The translations under genes and the position numbers were made by a program. From Amia ocellicauda (Eukaryota > Chordata > Actinopteri > Amiiformes > Amiidae): a stretch of DNA of 64,000 bases. A model generated the notes under the pieces. The model was not told the origin of the DNA. It made no database searches and worked only from the letters and a program-made list of their open reading frames with translations. Shown here in pieces: positions 28,101-40,539 of the stretch; the stretch's first letter is position 1, and every line of letters begins with the position of its first letter. The stretch spans positions 4,411,001 through 4,475,000 of the forward strand of contig NC_089866.1 of assembly GCF_036373705.1 (NCBI RefSeq). The letters run 5' to 3'.

Positions 28101-31052
28101 GCTGAGCATCTCCCCCAGATCGGCCAGCCCCACGATCTCCCGGCCCCAGTGGCGATCCAGCAGGGCGTCCCTCACGATGATGGACATCGCCCTCAGCACG
28201 AACGACAGAAACAGGTTGGCGTGGATGTAGTTCCGGGTGCAGTGCAGCTTCCTGAGGGAGACCCAGAGAAATCGTGTTACCATGAAGACCCTTGCCAGCT
28301 CCCACACAACACAGCAAATGCAGGTAAAGGACCACAATGGTGTCTTATGCCCTGAGAGGTAGATCAAGGATGCAGGGTTCAGCTGGTAACCCTTATTTGG
28401 TAAATCCACTGTAGGTTGTGTGCACTGTATAGTCTGTACACATCTTTTGTAAATGACAATTATGTGGTACAATGATTTGCTCCACCTTTTATCCACAACT
28501 TTATCTGCTCAGCATTTCCCTCCACCACTCTGTCTACACTCATCAAGCCATTCTCAAAAACATGCCGCATGGTTTACCTCCTAAGGCTACCAATCTGCTT
28601 TGCAATATGAAGGGTCTCGGTAATAGATGGAAAATTGCAGGTTTGTTTTTAAGCTTCTGTTTGTGTAAATTATGAGTGACAGCATTGCAAAGAAAACATA
28701 TTTTGAATTAACATATTGCCAGTTCGAGTGTACGTCCAGCAAGGTCAGCAGAGGGACCACTGTTTGAAGAGCTGTTTCTAAATCACATCACACACGTCTG
28801 TGTGCAGAGTGAGGCATAACTGGTCAATAGTTAAAAACAAGTGGTGTGTCACAGTGTGTGTGTCAGGCCACAAAGGCTTTATTTAAGTGGCTTTCAGCTA
28901 ACATGGAGGAGAAAGTGGGCAAGAGTGACAACTTTCTTCTGGGCTCAAGGACTGCATAACTGTGAGAGCAACCGAGAGAAGAATGAATCATACAGTAGTG
29001 AAAAGGACAGAGCGGGAGAACGATGGAGACAGATGCGAGAAATATATATCTCTGCAGCTCCTCTTACCTGAGGCCCAGCAGTACCATGAGCGCAGAGATG
29101 AGAGTGAAGAGAGACAGGGAGTATCCCACAGTGTAGATGACTTTGAAGCTCACCATCAGTTGTTTATGCCATATCTGCAGAGAAACACACTCACACATAA
29201 AAGCACGGCAAACAAATCACATCACATGAGCTCTTTCAGGCTCGGCGACTGCAGGGCGTGGCACTGTGCCCCTCTGACTCATTGATCCGGCTCCCAATCA
29301 ATCCTCTCCCTTACGGAGCAGACTTAAAAGCAGGAGGAAAGGGATGTTAGGCATCACATTAACATTCAACTTAAGGACAGATGCCACTGCCCTAGTGCTG
29401 CTCTTTTACCTCAAAACACAGTAGCTACGAACATGGCTTCTCTGTTTCAACGACACCATTGCAGGTATTTGTACAAGCATTAGAGCTATTACATATACGT
29501 TGTGTTCTTGCTGACCACGTTGCCGAGTTGTCGTCAGTTGTTCACCCCTGGACCAGCTCTATCGCTAGTTGTTACCATGATTACCGTCAATAATGTTTCA
29601 TCGTGAGGACCCTCCTAGGCTGTCACCTCCTTTATGACAGCTTGAACTGAAATCATCTACATTTTGCCAGTCTTTCACTAAGCCCCTGAGAGGCTACACT
29701 GTTGTGGATCACGGTGCCATTGGTGTGAATTCAAATCCTGTCCTAGAACGTCCCGGCATCCTCTTGACGTACCACTTTAGTCGTGACTTCCTTCTCCTCC
29801 TGGCACTGAGTGAGGTCCCTCCAGGGCAGCCCGCCATCCTGCCCGACCCACTGCCCGTCAGGACCGCAGCGCCGACTCGCCACCCCGCGCCTCACTGCAG
29901 AGCACAGACACTGTTAGAGCTTCAGTCAACGCCACCTTTTCAATGTCACCCCACGGGATAAAACAGTCGCTTTGCTGAAAATGGAAATCTGAAGAAACGA
30001 ACGATGCTGTCACCTTTATCAAACCAGGGCAAGTATGAAGGGCAGGACACATTGACCAGACTCCCCGGAAGACCATCTGGCCAGCAAGCGTACATGTCAA
30101 AAGTTCGGTTGCAGTAGATGCCTAAAATGGAGAGACATCAAGCAGCATCTGTGGAATGAGTGTGTGGACCATGTCTGGTAAAAAAACAACTGCAACAACA
30201 ACCCAAGATGGAAGAAAAGAACAAACAAAATACATTGTCTATTTTATTTTTTCACACCTACATACACATCGCTAAGGTACCTGAAGGGTAGGGCTCACTG
30301 TCGATCTGCTTCACACAGTCTTCCTGATATTTCAGCCACTTCCTGTAGGTATCTTCCAGGACCTTCCCCAGCACAGCCTGAAACGAGCAGCGTGTCGTTA
30401 GAGTTCACACAACCCAACCTGCCGGGAGCTCTGAGATAACAACAGCCATATTAGAGCGAACAGCGTTTGATGAGGCTGAGCAAAGGAAACATTGTTGTCC
30501 GGGACAATCATAGCCTTCAACTATCATTTAGGCAGAACATGAAATTGTACAGTAATGAGGCCTGGTCATAATAAAGATAGACCGTCCACAAAAGTAATTG
30601 CATTTGCTGTTAATGAATGTCACATCTGTGAAATAAGGGATGGCAGTTCAATTAAGACTTATCTGTCTTTTTTTAAATTTAATTTTCCTTTCGTATGTTT
30701 TGCAATCAGAACCAAGAAACCCTCACGGTCCGCAGTGATGAGTCATGTCCAATCAATGCTATGTGCTCCCTTTCATTGGCATTCATCATGACAGATCGGA
30801 AAGAACAAATAACAACAGCCACTGCGCGTGTGAAGGAGACTAATCTGGAAAAACTACTGTTTCAATTTGTGTGTCGTAGTCCTGGGGGAATAAAGAGGCG
30901 CCGTAGAGAATTATCTCTGTCTCATGGTAATTATGAAAAAAGAACTGAGACAATTCTTCAGGGCACGGGTGATAAGGGATTGAGGCAGCGTGAGCTCTCA
31001 CCTGCAGCAGCAGCAGCCCAATCACGGCCTCCTGGAACACTCTGGTCCTCAT
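25174..31052 (-). CDS. Class B GPCR of the glucagon-receptor family (GCGR/GLP1R-like), complete
   Basis: A peptide-hormone receptor, probably Gs-coupled by family. Thirteen exons: 31002-31052, 30281-30377, 30014-30121, 29773-29894, 29068-29174, 28095-28251, 26883-27042, 26547-26607, 26283-26352, 26094-26182, 25772-25910, 25609-25650, 25174-25245. Together 1,275 nt, 424 aa, all in phase. [17 protein letters not shown] is a signal peptide start. The ectodomain has the six family cysteines ([31 protein letters not shown]). Seven TM segments follow with [56 protein letters not shown] and LYCFSNREV. The ectodomain mixes GLP1R-like and GCGR-like features, so the gene is plausibly the GCGR-like receptor (GRLR/GCRP receptor) kept in fish, amphibians and birds and lost in mammals. 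The cytoplasmic tail is short, ending KRGGLGCRQ. Confidence 0.9.
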
Positions 31053-33860
31053 GGCGCCATTCGCCAGACTGGCCCTGCAGAGACAAGTCCTCACACGGGT
31101 CTCTCCAGCAGCCCCACACATCTGCTGCGGCTTTAGAGATACATCTCCCACCCCTCCACTCACGCGTGCTCGGCACCACCAGGTTTAGAGATACGTGTCT
31201 GAGGCTGCTTTCAAAATAAGACCCCGGATTGTTTTTCCTGACGGAGAACAGATTGAATAGAGCAGCCAGGAACTCTCCAAGGATCTACTAGGCACCTCGG
31301 ACTTATCCCTCAGGTTTAAAACACTAGCTCAGGAACTGATAGCGTTCTAAATCTGTCTCTGGTTTTCATACATCACGGTGCTACGATCGCACACCACCTT
31401 CTCTACAGGAACATTTTAGTGCAGGAATAAATGAGTCACTCTGGCTTTAGTGACACATCCAATTTGTGTGGCTTTAAGTCCCTTTAGAAACATTTTAATT
31501 CTAACATCGGCTGAAGTAAAGTTTGGGAAATAAAATCTTTTGAAGCGAAGGCAGCGGGATCTCGTTTTGCACAGCAAGGGAATATGTTGGACAGATGAAA
31601 TAAAGAAAACTCAACCAGATAATGGATTTTGGTGGTGAGTAGGAGTGTGTGAGCACTCAATTACAGCTATTCTGTCCGTGATGGAGCAGGCACTTGTGAA
31701 GTATTAGGAATAACTGCAATCTCTTGCCATACACTGCCGTGGCTCTAATTCATAGCTCATTAAGTCTCAAGTGTCTCTGATGAAGTGAAGTTGGTGGCTG
31801 AGAGGGGTAACTGTGTGGTGGGGTTGCCAGTCCTGCGTTCCAACCACCAGGTGTATAAAATCCCCCAAAAACTTGTGCAGAAATCAAATTTACCTGGGGA
31901 TAAACGTGCACCAGAATCCCATAGTGAGTATTGTTTGAAAGGTCTGAAAGTGTTTCAAACTAATACACAAACGCAAGCCAATCAGCCAGCCTGAGCGCTG
32001 TGTACCGCAGAGACGCCGGGGGAAGACTGGAAAGCAAATCGAAGAAGACAACACAATAGCGAATCAAATATAGTGAAAAAATGAAAAAAGGAGAAAATAA
32101 TAGCTTCCCCCACCCAAACAAAAGAAGAAAAAGCAACAAAAGCGTCGAGGCAGGTCTGTGATTTATGGCTGGCCCAGCAGCAGCTGTCACCTGGCTGGCT
32201 CCTGATCGAAGCTGCAGGAGGGGAGGTGTCCTGCAGGAAGCCCTAACCTGAGGAACCAGGATTTACAGCTGCCAATCACTGTCACTGTTTCCCTCCCCGG
32301 CAAACACAACTACAACAATAACAACAACAGCGCCGGAGCCAAGAGTTGCTGCAGGGAAGCCGCCCGCAGGAGGCCCCGGGCTAACCCGTCTCCGGTGGCT
32401 GGCGCTGAAGCCCAGAGTGCCCCGTGGTAGTGGTGCACAGAACTTCCTTATGACCGACTTATGATTGTTGCACTTAAAAGCCAGCAAGGGACTTCAAAAA
32501 GGTCTCTTACGCGGCTCCTGCAGAACGCGGGGTCAGAACAGGGCCCTAAATCCCCAGTTTGCCCTGGCCCAGTCCAGCCGTGCCAATGAGAGCCAGAGAC
32601 CCCAGCAACTGTACCCACACAGAAAGCACAATGCAGAGCAGGTGTGAGTGGGAGGGCGGGTGTATCTTCAGTTACCCTCACGCTAAACGGGAATCACAGG
32701 AGGGAATTGAGATGAATGGCAACAAAATATTCTAATAGGGGTACAGAAGGAGGAATTAATTTGCTAATCTCCTTAATCAATGCACACGCAGTGATCGCAT
32801 AATGAATGCAGGCACATGCAAGGCAGGCAAGGCAACTTAGAAAGTTATTGAACTGGTAAGAACGAAGAAAGCAGGCAGAAAACGAAAGAGATAATGATTT
32901 TTACTCTTCACCGACATGGTTTTCTTAAAATCGACACCAGAACAATATGCACTTGCTACCATACATCCACACACACCAGGGGCTGACTATGGAAATTCTG
33001 GTCAATAAGGATTCTTGCTTTTGCAGGATCTTTTCATTGCTCATCCCTCCCTGAAGAGTGGGAGTTTTTGCTCCCAAATCTGCAGGATTTCTGCAGGTAT
33101 CCTGTACTATTTTTATATTTGTCTCCTGTCATTTAAAAATAGCTGAGCTTTTGTGCTTTCCTGTGACAGACCACAGCATAACATCATTTTAAACCAAGAC
33201 AGATCTTTTATAAACAGTTGTTCAGTCTTGTAACCCTTCAAGCTGATAAATCTCCACTAATTGACGAGAAGGCAGAGGATGCATCACAGAACAACACACA
33301 GCAGAGGCAAGATGCACGCTCAATTAACAGTTTCTTATGACACTGAATAGCATGAACTCCTATAAGTGGGTAGGGGAGAACACAGTCAAGACAAAAGCAT
33401 AAAAGTACTCGCACACTTACTGCTTGCTGCTCCAAGGACAGTGACAAAGTCCAAAACAAGAAAGAAAAAAGGTTGCAATAGAGAAATCGCAGACACAGAG
33501 ATCCGTACCTCTCCGACCGAGGCTCCAGTGGTCTGTCGGCATCTGCAGTTCGGGCTCTGTCCGCAAGAGGGCAGGGTAGCTTTTCAGCAATCATTAACAT
33601 TTGCGTCAGTTTCTTGTGCCGAGGTGGTCCAATTATGGTCTAAAGACAATATGATTTGAATATTTCTATATTGACGTGTCGAAGGAGACAGCAGGTGTCC
33701 TACGGAACAATATTTGGCCCCTATCATATGCAGACTTATGCTTCCACTTTGAGAGCATGTTATGAAGAACCCACCATTATCTTCAATGGCAGTTTTACAT
33801 TTATAATCGATAATTATTATTTGGACGATATCTGGTTAAAAAAGCACAACACTGATATAT
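31053..33860. other. Non-coding stretch upstream of the receptor
   Basis: No exon with family similarity and no recognisable mobile element seen. A moderately GC-rich patch lies at about 32,150-32,650. Open frames here are short and without recognisable motifs. Confidence 0.55.
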
Positions 33861-34024
33861 TAACCATGGTACACCATTTTTTTACCATTATACACTACAC
33901 GTTACTGATGACCATGGTACACTATACTGCACTTTACCATGATTATGTTTTACCATGGTACACCACACCACACCACACTTCATTTTACTACTACACTACA
34001 CATCATATTTTTACCATGCTTATG
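33861..34024. repeat. Degenerate minisatellite built on TTACCATGGTACAC
   Basis: Irregular copies of ttaccatg(g)tacac and ttaccat-type units recur about every 25-45 bp, e.g. at 33861, 33909 and 33949. The unit contains the palindrome accatggt. The 123-aa open frame across it reflects the repeat rather than a gene. Confidence 0.6.
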
Positions 34025-34562
34025 TAACCCAGTACTAATTACCTCAATCAATCCCACTGCTTCTCAATGGATTTGAACAGACTGACCCACTAACACTGGG
34101 GGACCTTCTTTCTGCTTGCACTGGCCAATTTGCCCGACTTTTCTTATTTTACAATAATCATTTAAACGTTTAAACTTCGACATTTACTTTCGAGAAAACA
34201 GTGATTCTCACTCAGAGGAGGGTGGAGCAGTAATGAGCAGTTCTTGCTTTAATGCATGCTAGAGAGTGGACTCCAGTAGTATTTCCAAATATGTACCTAT
34301 AAGTAAGTAAATAAATAAATAAATAGTACACAACCAAAATGAAGTGCACATTGCCCTTTCTTTCTTTTTATGAACAACACCGCGTTTCCTTGATGGTCTT
34401 TCTCCGTTTCGCTTTGGTCCAGGTGCCCACAAGTTTGTCCTTTCCAAGACGCCGTACTTCAGATTTGTTTTGGGTTCCAAGGAGACGGAGAGAAGCTGCG
34501 AGCAGAAAACGGATGCAAAGTAGGCGACCACAGCACAGCACAATAAATACATAAACATAGAG

Positions 34563-34583
34563 ATATATATATATATATATATA
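34563..34583. repeat. (TA)n microsatellite
   Basis: An AT dinucleotide run in the non-coding stretch before CLUAP1. Confidence 0.85.
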
Positions 34584-35014
34584 GTTTGCAAGGAAAATTT
34601 AAATAAATAAATACATAAACAAACGCTGCTGGGTTTAGATCTATCGCGATATCAGCACAATCATGTATAACCTTTATATAATAATAACGCTGTTGCGTGT
34701 TTGAAGCGATGGGTGGGTTTATTGGGGATAAAACTGCTCTAACTATTATATTTCTCTAAAACCCACTCGCTGTGCTCAGCTGTTCTCTGGCTAAATATTG
34801 TGCCGATGCGAGCAGTTCATGTAATCAGACACAGTTATTAAAGCGGGGAGAAGACAGGCGCGTTTGTGTACGAAGTGACGTGGTTAATGTATATATTCAC
34901 ACAGGGATCCATACAGTACACAGAACACGTATTCTATTGGATTCGTACAGGTTCTAGAATCCCTGGTTCCTGGGACATGTGACACGCCGACCCCAGTCAC
35001 TCCGGACGCGCTTT

Positions 35015-35042
35015 GATTGGCCAGCAGAACCCACTGACGTCA
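35015..35042 (+). promoter_or_regulatory. CLUAP1 core promoter motifs: inverted CCAAT box and full CRE
   Basis: GATTGG (35015-35020, inverted CCAAT) is followed by the full palindromic CRE TGACGTCA (35035-35042), which ends only 20 bases before the CLUAP1 ATG at 35063. Motifs are read directly; function is inferred. No clear X-box was found in this promoter. Confidence 0.6.
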
Positions 35043-35062
35043 GCGCTCCCGGTCCAGACACC

Positions 35063-38000
35063 ATGTCCTACAGAGACCTGAGGAGTAAGTGTTGAATGAA
35101 AACGGCCACAGAACAGCTCTTCTTCTCAGAAACGTGCTTCCTCAGCATTGCTTTTAAAGATGTGCCAACAGCCTTTCTTTGCTGCGTTTGTAGATTTCAC
35201 AGAGATGATGAGGGCCCTGGGCTACCCTCGCCTCATTTCCATGGAGAACTTCAGGACCCCAAACTTCACCCTGGTGGCGGAGATATTGGTGTGGTTGGTG
35301 AAGAGGTCGGTCTGTCCGTCGGCCAGGGGGCTCTAAACACTTTATCACTTGAACAACAACACCCTTAACAACACCCTAGGATGTTTGCTATTTTCAAAAA
35401 TTGTACTGATTGTGTTACTACACTTGTGTACTTTGTACTGTGTAAACTGTAAGTAACCTAGATAAGTGCGTCGGCTAATTAATAAATAAGCAGAAGAATA
35501 AAAGGTCACGTAGAAATGTTAGGAGAGAACTTGCTTGGGCAGGTGTATTCTCACCCACAGGTGACTTTTAACATTTCGAGCGAGGGTCTCTTCGGTCTTA
35601 GCTAATTTTGTTTCACGTCCACAGATACGAACCACAAATGGATATTCCCAGTGACGTGGACACGGAGGCAGACCGCGTTTTCTTCATCAAGGCTGTGGTC
35701 CAGTTCATGGTAAACACAGATCGGGCTTAGGTGTTGTAAATAACCCCTGGGAATTGCAGCCAACGGGGCCTGAACAGGGCTATTGAGTAGAGTTCTAACT
35801 GGACCTGTGTAGGTGGCACTGACCCAGCCCCGGTTTCCCCGCAGGCCACGAATGCCCACATCAAGCTGAACACAAAGAGATTGTACCAGGCGGACGGGTA
35901 CGCGGTCCGAGAGATGCTGAAGATCACCTCGGTGTTGTACCATGCCATGAAGACCAAAGGCATGGCTGCCGGAGACCAGGCGGAGGAGGACAGCAGCAAG
36001 TTCAAGTTTGACCTGGGGTCCAGGGTGAGGGCAAGGGGATAGTCATGTTTACAGTCACCTACATGATCATTTATAATCCATATTGGTAACTCTATTGCAG
36101 CGCCTGACCGAAGCCCATGTTTACTGTAGACCCTAACCAAAATGTAACCCTATTTCGGTCAGTAAATTTAAATTTTAGCTCTGGATTTTGCAAAATTACT
36201 GAAAATAATGGTCTCTACACAGAACCAATTCGTCCATTCCTACCTCCACCTGCATCCTGATTTACCTCGTTTGACTTTCTGTTTTGGCACCTCTTTCAGA
36301 TTGCAGATTTGAAGTCCGCGAGGCAGCTGGCCTCAGAAATCACCTCTAAAGGGGCATCGCTGTACGACCTGCTGGGGAAGGAGGTGGACCTGAGGGTGAG
36401 TGGGGTGGACGGGGGACATAGACACAGTTAACTTGTTATTGATATTTCACATTATCCAGAAGCTTGGAAACCTCAGACAACCCACAGTAAACGGCTGCAG
36501 TGACGTGCAGCATCTCCTTGGCAGATGAGTGAGCTCAGCATGGACCTCGCTGTAGGATCACGGCCAAGTGGAAGAGTGAGGCGATGGCTGAGGTTTGGAG
36601 AGAGGAGTGAGACTCTGTGTTGTTCTGCAGGAAATGAGGACAGCCGCCATCGCCAGACCCCTGGAGATAAACGAGACGGAGAAGGCCCTCAGAACAGCGG
36701 TCAAGGAGGTCCTGGTGAGTTTTGGCTCCCGGCCAGCGTGTCTCAGAGAACAGTGCATGTCCCACAAGGTCACATCTTTTGCATTTTCTTGAATGTGTTA
36801 AAAACAAAGCTTTTATTTCATGACGGTTGGGTTTCTCAAGCACTGTTGGGAGAGGTCAATTCTGTACAACCCGTCTTAAAGTCTGTTGACTGGGTGTGTC
36901 GAATCCTGCCTCAAGAGGAGCTCAGACAAGGTGGCCCAACCAAACCTGACAGCATTTCTCTCCTGTCTTTTTACCCGACCCGCATTAGGAGCAAATCCAG
37001 AAGACCAAAGACATGTTGAACAACGTGGCCTCCGACGAAACCAGCCTGGAGGCCAAGATCGAGAAGAAGAAGCAGGAGCTGGAGAGGAACCAGAAGCGGC
37101 TGCAGACCCTCCAGACCGTTCGGTGAGAGTTGGCCCTCTGCCCTCAGTGCGACCCCACTCCCTCACCAGGGATTATCAACACCGTCGCTGCTCAGCATGC
37201 CTGCACTGTCCTCATCTCCCCTCCCTCTCCTCTCCCTCCGCCTCCCCACAGCCCGGCCTTCATGGACGAGTACGAGAAGATTGAGGAGGAGCTGCAGAAG
37301 CAGTACGACACCTATGTGGAGAAGTTCCACAACCTGAGCTTCCTGGAGCAGCAGCTGGAAGACCACCACCGGCTGGAGCAGGAGCGCTTTGAGGTGAGCG
37401 GCCCAGACGAGAGTCGGTAAAGAGAAATCGGCCTGGGTTACTCAAACGAGAAGAAGGAAGCGACAGAGTTAAAAGCCAGCATGGTTCCTGGTTGCCTCAT
37501 AACCTCTCTTCAGGCGTGAGTGTCCACAGGAGAAGCAGTTCATTTGAGAGACTCCAGTTTTGTGTGAGTCCACAGCTGGGCTCCCCATGCCAGTGGCTCA
37601 CGTTCCCATCATGCACCTCTGCTTCCACAGGAAACGGAGAACACGCTGCGCCTGATGCAGAACAAACTGCGAGAGGAGGAGCGGCGGCTGCTGAAGAGCG
37701 GGGGCGGTGAGTGCTCATGCTGGAGAATAAAGATCTGCAGACCCGCCCTTATGGCTTACGGTGTACAACAACCCTATGTCCCAGTCGTAGAATGTCCAAT
37801 TGCATGTTGTCCTGGAAGTATGGCTGGGGTTATATGGGGGTTATACAGATGTTTTAAAGGCAACGACACAAATTCCACGGACTAAAAGCCAATACAAATG
37901 TGCTTTCGAAAATGGCAGCAGTGTCAATATGGGTCAGAACTGGTACAGACAGAATAGGCCCCCGGTACTGATCCATTGTGTCTGAGTGATTTATGCTCCT

Positions 38001-40089
38001 CTCTCACACTGAGCTATAAATGTAAATGGCAGACTAGTGGGGGGGCTGTTGGTAGAGCCCACTTAGAGAGGCCAGAGACCGAGTGGGAGTGACCTTTAAA
38101 TCCACTGTGGGAGGCGGGGAAATTTGAAGTCGGATTCACCGTCGGTGGCGTCACTGAAGCGATAGTTTGAAACTTTCAGTGGGAGTTTGGTGATGCTGAG
38201 GCCAAAGGACAGGAGCACGAAGTACAGTATATTTAAAAAACAAAAGACAAACCCAGAGAGATGGACAGGCCCGATCGATTTGTGTGAGGCCACTTCATTG
38301 ATCGTAATGTTATTTAATCGAGCGCCTCTGCTCTCTCCGTGTGACCCAAGGCAAAGACGAGGATTCGGACATGGAGATTCCAGAGGACGAGGGGTCGGAC
38401 AGCGACATAGAGGACCGCAGACCACCCAAGCCGCGGCCCACCCGGGACGTGCCCGTTCCAGGTAGCTAGCATTGTGGCTGTACACCCAGAGACTGGAAAG
38501 AGACATCCAGGCCTTTGCTCTTACTGATTGGAAAATACTTTTCCTTGTGCGGCTCTCTCAAGAGGGTCACATGACAGGGGGCTTATCACCGCTCCGAGCC
38601 TCGAAGCAGCACCGGAGAGACTCCGAGTCGGCCAGTTTAATGGGCTGGTGGCGTCTGACAATATCACTGTGGGAAAGTTGTCTGTTTTAAGAGTGGCATT
38701 TATTAATGTAATCCTGTTCCCGTCTCCACAGGCAGAGCCGGCGCTCGGATCGTGGGTACGATGCATGGAGGAGACAGTGACGAGGTCAGTGGAACCAATT
38801 ATAACGTTTTAAAGACGCACTTCGGCGTTTCAGCGAAAAAAAGAATATTCATGTTTTTGAATGTATCTAAAATTCCTAGCTTGGGGATACTTATCGTCTT
38901 GGAAAAAGTCCACCTTTTCAGAGGAGAAAATACCTCAACAGGCCTGAGATTGATTATTTAGTGGTTGACCCCTCTCCGTTCAAATCGGTGACATCCAGTG
39001 AACGCCCTGAGAGCCTCAAGGCCACAGGATCTCTCCGTTGCAGGGGATCAAACCCCTGTGTCCACTTCATCTCTCCCCCACCTCCACCCCCTTCTCTGCT
39101 CAATCTGTTTTCTCTCTGTCTCTCCACACCCCGGATGTAAAAGCGCAAATCGGCCGCTTTAAATTCCCCACCACGCAGCGCCCCGCGGAGGAAGAGAAAG
39201 GTGGGTCGGAGCGCAGTCTGAGTCAGACCCTGGGTCACCGCGCTGATGGCTCCCTACCTGTCCTCGTAGTGCACCGCTGACCTCTGCCCCCCCCACCCCC
39301 ACCGCCACCGCCACCCCCACCCCCACCCCTAGAGACGCTGTAGATAGATCCACTTCCAGGAATAGTGCGCTTGCTGAGCCCCTACACCACAGAAAAAGCA
39401 CCGGGTGGGTGTGTCAGTTCTGTCCCTCTGAGAAGATTTATATCTGGACTGTAGAGTAGTTCGGTGTTAGTTTCGATAGAAGTCATGTGTACCTGCAGGG
39501 CTGTAGTTGACCGCGTTTGGTCAAATTCCACAGGAAGACAGAATCGAAACAGACGCTTTGAAACGTAAGCCACAGAGATTGGCCTCTGGAGTGTGTCAGT
39601 GTCTCCTATTTATAGAGAAAAAGTACAACTAATTATTATATATATAGCTGTCTTTTTATCTATATCTGTATATACATCAAATATAATCTATCTATCTATG
39701 TGCCCTCCCCAATTAAAGACCAATTTGCAGAATGTCATTTCACCTGTTTAGAGAATCTAAAGAGAGTAAAAAAACAATACCCTGTCAGAAAGCCAAAAAA
39801 GAAACGTCAACAGAAAATGCCGCGAGCCAATTTGGGTACACTATGAGATGCGTGTGGAACTGTTTGCCAGCTGCGCTCTCGCTTGCTCACCCGGCAGGAC
39901 GACTCCGAGGACAGCGAGATCGAGGTGGACCACGACGACGACGACGAAGACGAGGAGGAGGACGAAGACAACGAGGACCCCGGAGACGACAACGACAGCC
40001 TGGAAGGGCCTCCCCCCAAAGCCTCCCGCCACCCCGCTCGCCCCCCCCGCAGGACGGAGGTGCTGGAGGAGAGCGACAACGACTTCTGA
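35063..40089 (+). CDS. cluap1: CLUAP1 / IFT38, complete 12-exon gene
   Basis: Clusterin-associated protein 1, the IFT-B subunit IFT38 required for ciliogenesis. Exons: 35063-35084, 35194-35305, 35625-35709, 35845-36024, 36300-36395, 36631-36714, 36989-37122, 37252-37393, 37631-37706, 38351-38461, 38732-38784, 39898-40089. Together 1,287 nt, 428 aa, in phase; human is 413. It starts MSYRDLR then [20 protein letters not shown], giving a CH-like N-terminal domain (to about residue 165). A Lys/Glu-rich coiled coil follows (about 180-330, e.g. [20 protein letters not shown]). An acidic C-terminus ends [10 protein letters not shown], the family's characteristic end. Exon 12 encodes a long Asp/Glu run. 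The gene converges on NLRC3, as in human. Confidence 0.97.
39287..39329. repeat. C-rich tract with CCACCCCCACC/CCGCCA units
   Basis: Near-pure C tract with periodic A and G in the last CLUAP1 intron. The minus strand carries several runs of three or more G in close succession, compatible with G-quadruplex formation. Confidence 0.75.
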
Positions 40090-40533
40090 GTCCCGCAGCG
40101 CATCCCACGGGTTGAGCGGGTTCATAACTGTCTTAACCCAAGAACAACAAGGAGCTGACCCACTGTGTACAAACAGTGCCCCACCCTCCTCATCCAGCTC
40201 AGACAGATCTGTGCCTGAAGAACTCGCCATCATGAGACTATTTTTGGATTCAGTCAGGAATCCCCCCCCACTCAAAAAAAAAAACAAAAAAAAAACACCT
40301 CTGTACAACGGGCTATAATTGCACGGCTGCTTCTTTTAGAAGGGGCTTTTTCAGAGGATGCCAACTTGAGAGCGATTCTGATAATGACTGGAAGGAAATA
40401 ATGAAGCTGCCAATCAGCACAGGTTGGTAGTTTTCTGTTAGCTGGTGGGTCAAATGTTTTATTTTATTTAAATGTACAAATAATACTATTGTACAATTTT
40501 CACAAATAATGTATTCAATTCTATTCTTTCAGC

Positions 40534-40539
40534 ATTAAA
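40534..40539 (+). terminator. CLUAP1 poly(A) signal (ATTAAA)
   Basis: ATTAAA about 445 bp past the CLUAP1 stop, the common variant signal. The stretch from 40,540 to about 41,196 between the two converging genes shows nothing else. Confidence 0.55.

Noticed and set aside
28012-28496. Minus-strand 166-codon open frame around 28.0-28.5 kb as a separate gene
   Set aside because: Only its central part (28095-28251) is coding; it is exon 6 of the class B GPCR read through into both introns.
25174-31052. Naming the receptor outright as GLP1R, GCGR or GLP2R
   Set aside because: Different exons favour different paralogues, and the locus does not match their human neighbourhoods, so only the family is stated.
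34380-35062. RFX X-box search in the CLUAP1 upstream region
   Set aside because: Only near matches with one or more consensus violations were found, so no X-box is claimed there.
39732-40318. Several long open frames on both strands over CLUAP1 exon 12 (Ser-rich, Arg/Thr-rich)
   Set aside because: They are shadows of the GAC/GAG repeat coding the acidic tract; the in-frame CLUAP1 reading explains the locus.
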